Below are positions 40,749 through 49,532 of a stretch of DNA of 64,000 nt, piece by piece; the first letter of the stretch is position 1, and every line of letters begins with the position of its first letter. The stretch spans positions 4,058,501 through 4,122,500 of the forward strand of contig CP021371.1 of NCBI GenBank assembly GCA_002600635.1, given 5' to 3'. The translations under genes were made by a program, and so were the position numbers. The notes beneath the pieces were generated by a model, which worked only from the letters and a program-made list of their open reading frames with translations, ran no database searches and had not been told where the DNA came from. The DNA comes from Rhizobium sp. ACO-34A. GTDB lineage: Bacteria; Pseudomonadota; Alphaproteobacteria; Rhizobiales; Rhizobiaceae.

Positions 40749-40970
40749 ATGACCGCAAAAAACACGACACTCACTCTCGAACATATCGAAGACGCCGAAC
40801 TGGTCGCATGGATGAGAGAGCAACTGGTACGAATAAAAGGCTTCCTGTTCGATCACGAAGCTGATGAAGAAATGATATCAGCTATCGACCAAGCGATTGA
40901 GGACAATGAGAATTGGTCTGATCCCGAAAACTACGATTTACTCAATAACACGTCTTCTGGATCATGTTAA
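40749..40970 (+). CDS. Small acidic protein of unknown function
   Basis: 73 residues. No family recognised. It is strongly acidic (HEADEEM, EDNENWSDPENYD) and should be soluble. A weak ribosome site (AAGGTGG) stands about 12 bases before ATG 40749; an ATG at 40701 is also in frame. It lies just inside the second attachment-site copy. A DNA-mimic or regulatory role is thinkable, but nothing in the sequence proves it, and even its being a gene is uncertain. Confidence 0.4.
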   Translation: MTAKNTTLTLEHIEDAELVAWMREQLVRIKGFLFDHEADEEMISAIDQAIEDNENWSDPENYDLLNNTSSGSC

Positions 40971-41442
40971 ATGCACCTTCTAAATTCTATAAATTTTTAG
41001 ATTTAAATTTCAGACTCATGCAAGTATCGCCCCTGCCAAAGATTTATAGAAATAAAGGGTGTTGCTGTGCTTAAGCCAAAACGATAGCCACAATGACTGC
41101 CTTGAGATGTCATATTTGGGGCCGTGACCTGATAGTCCCCTTGTGGAGAGCGAGGCGGAGAAAGCGAACTTAAACTGTGTGTTCGGAACACATAGATGCA
41201 GTTCGAATCTCCTCCGGTGAGACGTGCGGGATAGTGATGAGGACTATATCTACTCTATAGCCCTATACACCCCTACAAAGTAGGCTGGCCAACGGGGACG
41301 GCCATCACCGTTGGCCCTCACGCAGTTCCTGACGCGACAAAGTGTGTCAGTACGATTTCTGTCATTCTGTCTTGCCAGATTGCTGGCCATACAGAATTCT
41401 GTTATCTGCTTGTTCACTTGCGCTGAAAAGAGGAACGGAATC
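40971..41442. other. Gene-free stretch with a tRNA-like scrap
   Basis: 472 bases before the ribbon-helix-helix gene. Around 41160-41220 there is a palindrome (TGTGTTCGGAACACA) followed by CAGTTCGAATCTCC, resembling the long variable arm and T-arm of a serine- or leucine-type tRNA. No complete cloverleaf can be drawn. The promoter for the methylase operon is expected towards the right end. Confidence 0.45.
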
Positions 41443-41637
41443 ATGGCGAACGGCAAAGCGACTAAAGCGCTGGCTTCTGCCAACCATCCCTCCGTAGAGA
41501 AGCTCGAAACCCTGAATTTCAAGGTTCCGGTCGACTTCAAGAAGGCATTTAAAGGATACGCCGTCGCCCAAGGTATGACGATGGTCGACTTGCTGCGTGA
41601 AGGGTTCGAACTCAGCAAAGCCAGCCGTAAGTCGTGA
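41443..41637 (+). CDS. Small ribbon-helix-helix DNA-binding protein (ParG/CopG-like)
   Basis: 64 residues. A short flexible, basic N-terminus is followed by LNFKVPVDFKKAFKGYAVAQGMTMVDLLREGFEL, the strand-helix-helix of ribbon-helix-helix repressors of the ParG type. ATG 41443 has AGAGGAA about 9 bases upstream. It lies 27 bases before the large methylase gene, so it is probably the repressor of this restriction-like operon rather than a plasmid partition protein; no ParF/ParA gene is present. Confidence 0.75.
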   Translation: MANGKATKALASANHPSVEKLETLNFKVPVDFKKAFKGYAVAQGMTMVDLLREGFELSKASRKS

Positions 41638-41664
41638 TGCAGCCGATCAGGAACGGAACATAAC

Positions 41665-44517
41665 ATGTCCGCCATCGGCGATAGAACGGCTTGGATCGAA
41701 CAACTGGATGTCAGCGATGTCCAGATCGATGGTCTTATCCGGATTGCAGGATATTTGCCCGAAGGGCGTCCGCCCGAGGAAGTCGTGGCGATGGAGAAGG
41801 CCGCCTCATATGGCGCGTATGCGGTATTCTTCGAAGCGGAAACGCAAGGTAGGCCGGGTGCACCACAAGCCTTCATATTCCTTGGCAATGGTCCGGCCGA
41901 TGATCCGGCGTTCGCAGAACTGCACAAGCGGATCTGGAGTTGGGGCGGAGTTCCACTTCTTTATCGCCGTCTTCCGGGTCTGGTTCAGCTCTTCCGCTGC
42001 GCCCACAAGGCTGATTTTGTTTCGGCTTCTGGCGATCTCGTTTGCAAACCGGTCAAGACTTTGGCTCTCGCCGCACGCATCAACGCTCGCGAAGCTTGGT
42101 GGGACGCCGAGCGGCTTCGGAATAGCACCCTGTGGGATGACCCGGCCGCGTGCAAGCTACTGCTTTCCTCGTCCAAATCGGCGCATCGTCGTCTGGTCGA
42201 TGCGGTCGGCGATCTGCATAACCGATTGAAACAAAGTGGACTGCTGAACGCTAGGCTTCGTCGTCGGCTGCTCATCCTCTCCTTGCTCATTGCCTATCTG
42301 GAAGAGCGTGGCGCATTGCCTGCGGACTTTTTCGGGCAATTCAGCGAAGGTGCCACTCGTTTTTTCCATGTCATGGCGGATGGCCCAGCACTGGTCCGAA
42401 TTCTTCGCGCCCTTGAAACCCGCTTTAACGGCCATGTTTTCAGGATTGAGGAGGAAGACCGGGCTGCTCTTGAAAACAGCACCGAACTACATGGATTCAG
42501 CGCTCTGCTAGAGGCACGCGAGGAGGTTGGAGGCCAACTTAACCTATGGGCACTCTACTCCTTCCGCGATCTACCGGTCGAGGTTATCAGTCATATCTAT
42601 CAACTGTTCGTCTCTGACACCGACAGTTCAGTTTATACGCCTCCCTCTCTTGTCCGATTGATGCTAGACGAGGCCTTGAGCTGGCGTCGGCTGGACCGGC
42701 TGATCGACCGGGGAGAACTTATCCTAGATCCGGCCTGCGGCTCGGGAATCTTTCTAGTCGAGGCCTATAAGCGACTGGTGCTGCACTGGCGAAGCCGGAA
42801 CGGCTGGGCCAGGCCAGGCGTCGATGTTTTGCGCACATTGATCGAACGGCTTCGTGGGATTGACGTCGAAGGTGGCGCGATCGAACTGGCGGCCTTCAGC
42901 TTGTGCTTGGCGCTGTGTGATGCGCTGGAGCCCGAGGATATCCGGGCAAGCGTCCAGCTTTTTCCCAAGCTCACGGACCGAACCCTGATCGAATCCTGCT
43001 TTTTCGAAGCGAGGGAGAAAGCACGCATTGATGGCCCCGTGGGTGTTGTGGTTGGAAATCCGCCGTTTGAATCGGCCCTCAAGACCGAGGGCGCGCAGCG
43101 AAGCTATGCGCGTTTCACAGAAGCGCTCGGTGCCGGGGCAGACAAGCAGGTTGCTTATCTGTTTCTGCAGGAGGCCATGGAACTGCTGGCTCCGGGCGGC
43201 GTGCTCTCCATGCTTCAGCAGTACAACCTGATCTACAACGCCAGCTCCGCGCCCGTACGCGCCGCCTTCTTTATGCGTTGGGATGTGCGCGAAATCCTTG
43301 ACTTCGTGTCGATCCGTGGCCTGTTCAGTAAAGGGGGTGCAGACACCAAGATCGTCGCCGTGGTAGCGGAAGCGAGCGAGGCGCCGCAAGATCGCAGAAT
43401 CTTGCACGCGGTGTTTCGTCGCGCCGGACGTGCCGACGCCGAACAGGGTTTCGACATCGACTATTATGATCTGCACTGGCTGCCGCGCAGTGAGGTGCTG
43501 GCTGAACCTGGCCCGGATATTTGGCGCGCTGGTCTTCTCGGCGGCGCTCGGGCCTACGGCCTGGTAAAACGGCTCAAACGATATCGTACGCTCAAGCAGC
43601 ATGCGGCCGAGCGCGGCTGGCATGTCCGCGAAGGATTCGTCGAGGGCCAGAAAGGCGTATCTCGCAGCGCGGATCATCTGATCGGAAAACCGCTTTTGCC
43701 CTCGGCCGCCCTGACGCTGAACGGCATCGACAAAAGCCAGATCACCGTTGTGCCTGACAAGCCGATCGAGGGGCCTCGTTCGGCCGAGCTCTTTACGCCG
43801 CCCATGCTTCTAGTCAGGGAGCATGAGGACTTGCCTCATGCAATCTGGTTGGCAGATTACCTCACCTTCAAGAACCAGATCGTCGGGTTCGCGCAGGCCC
43901 AACGCGATGATCTCGAAGTAGTCGCGCGCTGGCTGGAGGCGGAGTCGATCCCGCTACGCGCCTATGCCGCCGGGATCAGTACCAAGCTTTTCACCCAAAA
44001 GGCGACGAACGTCGCCGGAGCCGATGTGCTCGCCTTGCCCTTCCCCGAGGACGGCGATCTCGACCTCAGCGACAATGAACGGATCATCGCCGAGGATATC
44101 GTCTTCCAATATCGAGAGTTCATTCGCAAAGGCAGTGAATCCCACCTTCTGCGTGAGGACGCCGGACCGGCACTCGAAGACTTCGCGCGTCTGTTCTGTA
44201 AGCAGATCGGAGCAGTCTATCGTGAAAAGCCGCTGGTCAGCCTGCCTCCACGACGCTGGCCCGGCATCGTCTGCCATCCCTTTGTATTCGGGAGTGGGAC
44301 GATTGACTGGGAAGGTGAGGAGTCTCTGCACGGGAAAGTCGATGCTCTTCTGCGCGAACAAAAGGGCGCGTCAGTCTCTATCACGCGCATCGCGAGAATC
44401 TATGATGGGCACTTCATCTTCCTGCTGAAGCCGGACCGCCTTCGGTACTGGCTGCGTTCAGTGGCGCTACGCGACAGCGACGACGTGTTGGCCGACCTCC
44501 GAGCGCAGGGGTTCTGA
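41665..44517 (+). CDS. Large N6-adenine DNA methylase (Eco57I/HsdM-like)
   Basis: 950 residues. The SAM motif is DPACGSGIFLVEAY (Asp355), and the catalytic motif is VVGNPPFES (Asn465), giving NPPF as in N6-adenine methylases of type I and type IIG systems. The region before the SAM motif (QLFVSDTDSSVYTPPSLVRLMLDEAL) is the typical 'YTP..va..m' helix of HsdM-like enzymes. Residues about 650-950 probably read the target. I see no nuclease motif in the N-terminal 200 residues, so cleavage likely depends on the next gene, whose ATG directly follows this stop (no gap). Confidence 0.85.
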   Translation: MSAIGDRTAWIEQLDVSDVQIDGLIRIAGYLPEGRPPEEVVAMEKAASYGAYAVFFEAETQGRPGAPQAFIFLGNGPADDPAFAELHKRIWSWGGVPLLYRRLPGLVQLFRCAHKADFVSASGDLVCKPVKTLALAARINAREAWWDAERLRNSTLWDDPAACKLLLSSSKSAHRRLVDAVGDLHNRLKQSGLLNARLRRRLLILSLLIAYLEERGALPADFFGQFSEGATRFFHVMADGPALVRILRALETRFNGHVFRIEEEDRAALENSTELHGFSALLEAREEVGGQLNLWALYSFRDLPVEVISHIYQLFVSDTDSSVYTPPSLVRLMLDEALSWRRLDRLIDRGELILDPACGSGIFLVEAYKRLVLHWRSRNGWARPGVDVLRTLIERLRGIDVEGGAIELAAFSLCLALCDALEPEDIRASVQLFPKLTDRTLIESCFFEAREKARIDGPVGVVVGNPPFESALKTEGAQRSYARFTEALGAGADKQVAYLFLQEAMELLAPGGVLSMLQQYNLIYNASSAPVRAAFFMRWDVREILDFVSIRGLFSKGGADTKIVAVVAEASEAPQDRRILHAVFRRAGRADAEQGFDIDYYDLHWLPRSEVLAEPGPDIWRAGLLGGARAYGLVKRLKRYRTLKQHAAERGWHVREGFVEGQKGVSRSADHLIGKPLLPSAALTLNGIDKSQITVVPDKPIEGPRSAELFTPPMLLVREHEDLPHAIWLADYLTFKNQIVGFAQAQRDDLEVVARWLEAESIPLRAYAAGISTKLFTQKATNVAGADVLALPFPEDGDLDLSDNERIIAEDIVFQYREFIRKGSESHLLREDAGPALEDFARLFCKQIGAVYREKPLVSLPPRRWPGIVCHPFVFGSGTIDWEGEESLHGKVDALLREQKGASVSITRIARIYDGHFIFLLKPDRLRYWLRSVALRDSDDVLADLRAQGF

Positions 44518-45234
44518 ATGCTGGCGGATGATGACGGCGCCGATGTTCAGAGTGGCGGCTTCTCGCCTGACTTGCATCACCCAAAGGCTTGGCTTCACCA
44601 ACTGATCGATTTCATTTTGGAACAGCTGCCTGCTTGGCGCGATCGACCCGGCCGACGGGCAGCGGATTCAGAGACACAGCTGACCTCACAGCTCTGCGCC
44701 CACCTGAACGGTGTTGCCCGGAAATCCTCGGGCTGGGACGTCCTCCAGTTCCGCATCGAGGAACCGGATGAAACGAAGCTGGCGCGGCGGATCGATCTGA
44801 TCGCGGCACCGGCGGGAGAAGTCATCTGGATCGAAGGTCGGCGGCATGACGATTTCGACCCGCTCCTTCCCATCGAATGCAAACGTCTCCCTACGCCTAA
44901 GGGTAAAGATCGGGACAAGCGCGAATATCTTCGCGTGGCGAACGGCAGCACCGGTGGCGTGCAGCGCTTCAAAGCAGGCCTTCATGGCGCGGCGCACGAA
45001 CAGGCGGTGATGATCGCCTATGTTCAAGCGGGCGGCATAGCGGCGTGGATCAAACGTCTCGATCGCTGGATACGCACCTTATCGCGTGCTGGCATATCGG
45101 GCTGGAGCCATGATGACCGTCTGAACACGGTCAGCCACGATGCACTTCGGCGGGTAGCTGTCCTTTCGTCTGAACATGAACGCGAACTCACTTTGTCAAG
45201 AATTGGTCTGCGGCATCTGTGGATCGAGATGTAG
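44518..45234 (+). CDS. PD-(D/E)XK-type nuclease-like partner of the methylase
   Basis: 238 residues, family not recognised by name. It contains Asp93 in RRIDLIA and Glu120-Cys-Lys122 in PIECKRLP, which together form a PD-(D/E)XK-like active site; ETQLTSQLCAHLN near residue 52 resembles the leading helix with Glu of such nucleases. The ATG follows the methylase stop without a gap, so the two are surely coexpressed. With the upstream repressor-like gene they form a compact three-gene unit, most likely a restriction-modification or other DNA-defence system. Confidence 0.7.
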   Translation: MLADDDGADVQSGGFSPDLHHPKAWLHQLIDFILEQLPAWRDRPGRRAADSETQLTSQLCAHLNGVARKSSGWDVLQFRIEEPDETKLARRIDLIAAPAGEVIWIEGRRHDDFDPLLPIECKRLPTPKGKDRDKREYLRVANGSTGGVQRFKAGLHGAAHEQAVMIAYVQAGGIAAWIKRLDRWIRTLSRAGISGWSHDDRLNTVSHDALRRVAVLSSEHERELTLSRIGLRHLWIEM

Positions 45235-45576
45235 CGGTCCCAAGCATTTAATCGATACCATTCAGCAAGCGAACGGAATGAGGGCGCATGGCGGAAAGCT
45301 TCAACTATATCTCGTTCGGTAACTGGGAAAATGTCGAAGGGAACGTCGAGGTCTTTGATCGGGCGAGGACATATGTTCGAATAGCATTCGCGGCGCCGTA
45401 AGCAATGTCGGCTTTAGGGAAGTGACAATTGTCAGTCGAACATCCAACCTGACGGCGCGTTGCGAACCGGCCGGAACCGACCTCATATCGGCCGTCGAGG
45501 AACACTTTGCCAAAGTCTGAAACTTGGACATTCTTTGCCATCGACCTTCGTTTGTGACAGGAAGATTTGCCAACGT
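45235..45576. other. Junction between nuclease gene and metabolic cluster
   Basis: 342 bases. A 37-codon frame (45288-45401, ATG after AATGAGGGCGC) is the only candidate and cannot be assigned; it may be a gene remnant. No terminator hairpin or repeat of note was found. Confidence 0.4.
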
Positions 45577-46068
45577 TCAGCCATCCTTTGCGGCTTCGAT
45601 CGTCACCGGAGCGTCGTCGGGAATTGTGCGAAGCTCCTCGATGCTTGCGGCGATCTTTCCGAGCGGCACCTTTCCCGACCAATAGCCGATGGGGCCGTAG
45701 TAGAGGGCGATCCATTGGCCGGGCTGGTAGTAGCCGACCTCCGGGATCAGCGGATCGTCGCCGGGAGGCGCACCTTCCATCGAGAGCGCGACCGGCAACC
45801 GGATGACCTTTTCATCATATCCGGCATAGTTGTTGGCTCTCACGGTCAGCGGCAGGCGAGGAAGCAGGTCCGCCGCTGTCGGGTTGTCGTAGAGCTCAAC
45901 CGTGAACGCCTTGTCACCGACGCGGAATACAACCTTTTCGCCGCTCAGTTTCCGCAAATGGGCGTTGTCGGAACGCGGCGTCTGCGCCTGAATCCCGCCA
46001 ACAACGGCAAGGCCGGTGAGTGACGCTGCGGCGGTCAGCACCACGAACCTTCTCTTGTTCATCATCAT
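45577..46068 (-). CDS. Exported cyclophilin-like fold protein
   Basis: 163 residues. The N-terminus NKRRFVVLTAAASLTGLAVVGG and the site near IQAQTP form a signal peptide. The mature domain of about 125 residues has the small cyclophilin-like pattern: VVFRVGDKAFTVELYDNPTAADLLPRLP, then YYQPGQWIALYYGPIG with the conserved aromatic-Gly stretch. Three ATG codons in a row start the gene; GGAAGGG precedes them, and the third (46062) has the best distance. Binding or isomerase activity is unknown. It lies directly downstream of the aldo/keto reductase, and a relative is encoded at 51749-52210. Confidence 0.8.
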   Translation of the reverse strand: MMMNKRRFVVLTAAASLTGLAVVGGIQAQTPRSDNAHLRKLSGEKVVFRVGDKAFTVELYDNPTAADLLPRLPLTVRANNYAGYDEKVIRLPVALSMEGAPPGDDPLIPEVGYYQPGQWIALYYGPIGYWSGKVPLGKIAASIEELRTIPDDAPVTIEAAKDG

Positions 46069-46080
46069 TCCCTTCCCAGA

Positions 46081-46974
46081 TCAGTTGCGAGCGATCAACG
46101 TGCCATCGGCCTGCAACTTCCCGCCGAAGACCGGAAACAGGCTGGCATCGCCATAGTTCTTGATGCGCTCGGCCGCCTTCAGAGCTTCCATGTCCGCATC
46201 GGAGATTTCAAAATCGACCGCGGCATTGCTGCGCATGTGGTCAGAATTTCCGGTCCTCGGCAGCGGCAGCAGGCCGAGCTGGAGGCAATAGCGGATGCAT
46301 ATCTGCGGGACGGTGACACCGTACTTCGCAGCCATGGCCGAAAGCTTGCCGTCATCCAGGATCTTGCCATGTGCGATGGGTGAATAGGCTTCGACCAGCA
46401 CGCCCTTGCTCTGCGTGTAGTCGATCAGGTCGAAGGGCGTATTGCCGACATGGGCGAGGATCTGATTGACAGCGGGCTTGATGGTCCCGTTGTCGAGGAT
46501 GTTGTCGAGATCGACCTGCTCGAAGTTCGAAACGCCGATCGCGCGCAGCTTGCCCGCCTTATGGGCGTCTTCCAGCGCGCGCCATGCTTCGAGATTGCCC
46601 TCGAAGAAGTGATCGCCCTCGCGGAAGTCGGTCCACGGCTGCGGGCTATGGATGATCATGAGATCGAAGTAGTCCAGCCCGGAATCCTTCAGCGAGCCGT
46701 CGATGCCGGCCTTCGCCTCGTTGTAAGTCTTGTAGGCGGCTTCCAGCTTGGTGGTCACGAAGAGTTCGTCGCGGGCGACGCCGCAGGTGCGGATGCCTTC
46801 GCCGACGCCGCACTCGTTGCCGTAGCCTTCGGCCGTGTCGAAGTGGCGATAACCGGCTTCGACCGCATCGCGCACGACCTGCGCGGCCTTGCCGTCCTCG
46901 ATCATCCAGGTTCCGAGTCCGAGCTTCGGGATCGTCACGCCGTTGGAGAGGGTATAGGTTTCATCCAGGATCAT
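46081..46974 (-). CDS. Aldo/keto reductase (2,5-diketo-gluconate-reductase-like)
   Basis: 297 residues from ATG 46974, preceded by AAAGG. The catalytic tetrad is readable: Asp in HFDTAEGYG, Tyr in EGYGNE, Lys in VTTKLEA and His in MIIHSPQPW. The C-terminal part has LPLPRTGNSDHMRSN, the NADPH-binding block. It is a cytoplasmic NADPH-dependent reductase of aldehydes or ketones. A frame continues upstream to 47130, but family members start at MxxxxxTLSNGVTIPKLGLG as here. Operon-like with the downstream cyclophilin-like gene (12-base gap). Confidence 0.9.
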   Translation of the reverse strand: MILDETYTLSNGVTIPKLGLGTWMIEDGKAAQVVRDAVEAGYRHFDTAEGYGNECGVGEGIRTCGVARDELFVTTKLEAAYKTYNEAKAGIDGSLKDSGLDYFDLMIIHSPQPWTDFREGDHFFEGNLEAWRALEDAHKAGKLRAIGVSNFEQVDLDNILDNGTIKPAVNQILAHVGNTPFDLIDYTQSKGVLVEAYSPIAHGKILDDGKLSAMAAKYGVTVPQICIRYCLQLGLLPLPRTGNSDHMRSNAAVDFEISDADMEALKAAERIKNYGDASLFPVFGGKLQADGTLIARN

Positions 46975-47162
46975 GGTCTTGCCTTTCAGTCGGGGCTTTG
47001 GCCATGCGATCATGGCCGTCAGCCCATGGCTGATCGCCTCGCATGACATCTTGCGCTGACTGATATGTAGAGAAGCAAGCGCCCGCGCTGTATCCTTCGG
47101 ATGTGCATTGCAAGCATGAAGTAGATTCATGATCGGCGGATGCAGGCGCCCCGACGAAGCTA

Positions 47163-48056
47163 TCAGTCGCGATAGCGCAGCCGGTCGATCAGCAGGCGCA
47201 TGGCGGAGCTGACCTGGCGCCGCCCCGAGTAGAACAGGTGAAAGCCGTCATAGGGTGGGCACCAGTCCGCCAGCACGCGGCGCAGGGTTCCGTCCTTGAT
47301 GCTCGTGGCGACGTCCGGCTCCGTGACCATGCAGATGCCATGACCTTGCTTGGCGGCTTCGATCACCATGTCGCTGTCGTTGAAGATGAAGGGGCCGGAG
47401 ACCTTCTTGACGATCTCGACGCCATCCTTCTCGAATTCCCAGTCATAGGGTGCCGAGTGCGGCATGTAGCGCATGGCCAGGCATCGATGCTGGTCGAGAT
47501 CGGAAGGGTGCTCGGGGACCGGACGATTGCGGAAGTAGCTCGGCGCTGCGACCACCGCGAGCCGGATAGGCGGGCCGACCTTCACCGCGATCATGTCCGG
47601 GCCGACGAACTCGCCCATGCGGATGCCAGCGTCGAAGCGATCCTCAGTGATGTCCGTCAGGCGCGTTTCCGTGCTGATCTCGATCTGGATCTCCGGATAG
47701 TCCTTCACCAACTGGTCGACGACAGGCCAAAGCACGGTCCGCGCCGCCGTTTTGCTGGTGGTGATCCGGATGAGGCCGCTCGGCGTATCGCCGAGATGAC
47801 GCAGTTCTTCGACGCGCGCATTGATCTGACCAAAGCCGGGGCGTAGGGCCGCCAGCAGCTTCTCTCCGGCATCGGTCGTGGTGACGCTGCGCGCCGTGCG
47901 GTTCAGGAGCTTGAGGCCGATGGATGCCTCGACGCGCCGGATCGTGTGGCTGATGGCCGACTGCGAGACGCCGAGACGGGCGGCGGCGCGGGTGAAGTTA
48001 CGCTCCTCGGCCACCGTCATGAAGATGACCAGGTCCCCCAGCTCGTCTCGTTTCAT
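47163..48056 (-). CDS. LysR-family regulator
   Basis: 297 residues from ATG 48056. The winged helix-turn-helix is at residues 8-65 (FMTVAEERNFTRAAARLGVSQSAISHTIRRVEA), followed by the LysR substrate domain with LIRITTSKTAARTVLWPVV, typical of the AaeR/PecT-type subgroup. It precedes the aldo/keto reductase on the same strand and faces the Tat-exported reductase gene at 48290. It is clearly a relative of the LysR gene at 49533-50426, so the cluster may have grown by duplication. Confidence 0.92.
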   Translation of the reverse strand: MKRDELGDLVIFMTVAEERNFTRAAARLGVSQSAISHTIRRVEASIGLKLLNRTARSVTTTDAGEKLLAALRPGFGQINARVEELRHLGDTPSGLIRITTSKTAARTVLWPVVDQLVKDYPEIQIEISTETRLTDITEDRFDAGIRMGEFVGPDMIAVKVGPPIRLAVVAAPSYFRNRPVPEHPSDLDQHRCLAMRYMPHSAPYDWEFEKDGVEIVKKVSGPFIFNDSDMVIEAAKQGHGICMVTEPDVATSIKDGTLRRVLADWCPPYDGFHLFYSGRRQVSSAMRLLIDRLRYRD

Positions 48057-48289
48057 CTCGCGTCCTCTCGATGTTCTCCCCCTTACATAGTCCAAATACG
48101 CGCGAGAATCCCGTGATCGGCCATTAATCCCATTCATGCACGCTATGAAGGTGCGGCGGTACTTCCCCGGACCGCCTCACGCTATCGTTCCGGTATTCAT
48201 CACCAGCATCGCAATGGTGGGAGTGAATGCATGAAGCCCGCGCAGGACTTCCAGGGGCCTGCCATTTCCAATCGATAGAAAGGTTCGAG

Positions 48290-49333
48290 ATGCACAATCG
48301 AAGCGATACCGACAGACTTCATGAGCACCATGACATTCCGAACGCCGGCCGTCGGCAACTGCTGACGATGGTCGGCGCGGGCATCGCGGTGGCACCATTC
48401 CTTGGCGCAGTGTCGTCGGCCATGGCCCAGACCCAGGACGGCGCAGCAGCTGCGGCTGACGCCAGCGCCTCCGGCCAGTTCAAGATCGGTGGCGACCTCA
48501 CCGTCAATCGCCTCGGCTTTGGCGGGCTGCCGCTGTGCGGTCCCGGTGTCTGGGGCGAGAACGATCGCCGCGATGAGGCCATCCAACTGCTGAAGCGTCT
48601 GCCCGAACTCGGCGTGAACTTCATCGACACCGCCGATGCCTACGGTCCCTTCGTCAGCGAAGACCTGATCGCCGAGGCGCTTGCTCCCTACGAAGGTTTC
48701 GCTCATGGGGGCGCGCATATCTCCACCAAGGGAGGCTTCGTGCGTCCGAACGCCGAGACGGATCCGTGGGTCGAGGTCGGCGATCCGGCCTATCTGGAGC
48801 AATGCGTGCGCATGAGCCTTCGCCGCCTCAAACTCGATCGCATCGACCTGTGGCACCTCCACCGCGTCGATCCGGATGTGCCGGAAGCCGCCCAATACGA
48901 AGCCATGAAGTCGTTTATCGACCGCGGCCTTGTCCGGCACGCGGCGCTCAGCGAGGTGTCAATTGAGCAGATCGAGGCAGCACGGAAGATTTTCCCCGTC
49001 GCCGCGGTGCAGAACCGTTACAATCTCGCCGACCGGGAACATGAGGACGTTCTCGATTACTGCGAGAAGGAAGGGATCGCCTTCATCCCGTGGTGGCCGC
49101 TGGGCTTCGGCAAGCTGGCGCGTGCGGGTGCCCCGCAGGAGGAGATCGCCAAGGCGAAGGGTGTGAGCAACGCTCAGCTCGCAATCGCCTGGCTACTGAA
49201 GCGCAGCCCGGTCATGCTGCCGATCCCAGGGACGAGCCGCCTGGCGCATCTCGAGGAGAACGTCGCGGCCGCCGCCATCACGCTGACGGATGACGAGTTC
49301 GAGCAAGTAGACCGCATCGCGCGTCCACGCTGA
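48290..49333 (+). CDS. Tat-exported aldo/keto reductase
   Basis: 347 residues from ATG 48290 (AAAGG 6 bases upstream). The first 47 residues carry a Tat-like leader: GRRQLLTMVGAGIAVAPF with a twin Arg, and cleavage near AMAQTQ. The aldo/keto reductase barrel follows with Asp/Tyr in FIDTADAYGP, Lys in ISTKGGF and His in LWHLHRVD. Aldo/keto reductases are normally cytoplasmic NADPH enzymes, so a Tat leader implies a cofactor bound before export or a non-classical role. Related leaders occur on the hydrolase at 52256. Confidence 0.85.
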   Translation: MHNRSDTDRLHEHHDIPNAGRRQLLTMVGAGIAVAPFLGAVSSAMAQTQDGAAAAADASASGQFKIGGDLTVNRLGFGGLPLCGPGVWGENDRRDEAIQLLKRLPELGVNFIDTADAYGPFVSEDLIAEALAPYEGFAHGGAHISTKGGFVRPNAETDPWVEVGDPAYLEQCVRMSLRRLKLDRIDLWHLHRVDPDVPEAAQYEAMKSFIDRGLVRHAALSEVSIEQIEAARKIFPVAAVQNRYNLADREHEDVLDYCEKEGIAFIPWWPLGFGKLARAGAPQEEIAKAKGVSNAQLAIAWLLKRSPVMLPIPGTSRLAHLEENVAAAAITLTDDEFEQVDRIARPR

Positions 49334-49340
49334 TCATCAG

Positions 49341-49367
49341 AAGCGCCGCCTGTTGAAGGCGGCGCTT
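49341..49367 (+). terminator. Intrinsic terminator after the exported aldo/keto reductase
   Basis: AAGCGCCGCC and GGCGGCGCTT form a perfect 10-base stem with a 7-base loop, 8 bases after the stop codon. The T-run is weak (GTCTGTT). Confidence 0.75.
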
Positions 49368-49532
49368 GTCTGTTGCCAATGACCGAGATTCCAGCCGATC
49401 TGACCGAGTGTTCATTACTGCGCATCGTTCAGGCTCTCAAAGTCGGGATATCATGCAGCCAAATGCGGAAAGAGTCGGTGCTATAAATCTGACAGGGAGG
49501 CCAGCCGTCACCGCGGCCCGATGGGCGGTACC

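Noticed and set aside
41160..41220. Possible tRNA-Ser or tRNA-Leu gene
   Set aside because: Only a variable-arm-like palindrome and a TTCGAAT T-loop are seen. The T-stem does not pair well, and no acceptor, D-arm or anticodon arm can be drawn.
41443..41637. Plasmid partition gene parG
   Set aside because: The ribbon-helix-helix fold fits, but no ParF/ParA gene or centromere-like repeats are present. Its place before a methylase suggests an operon repressor.
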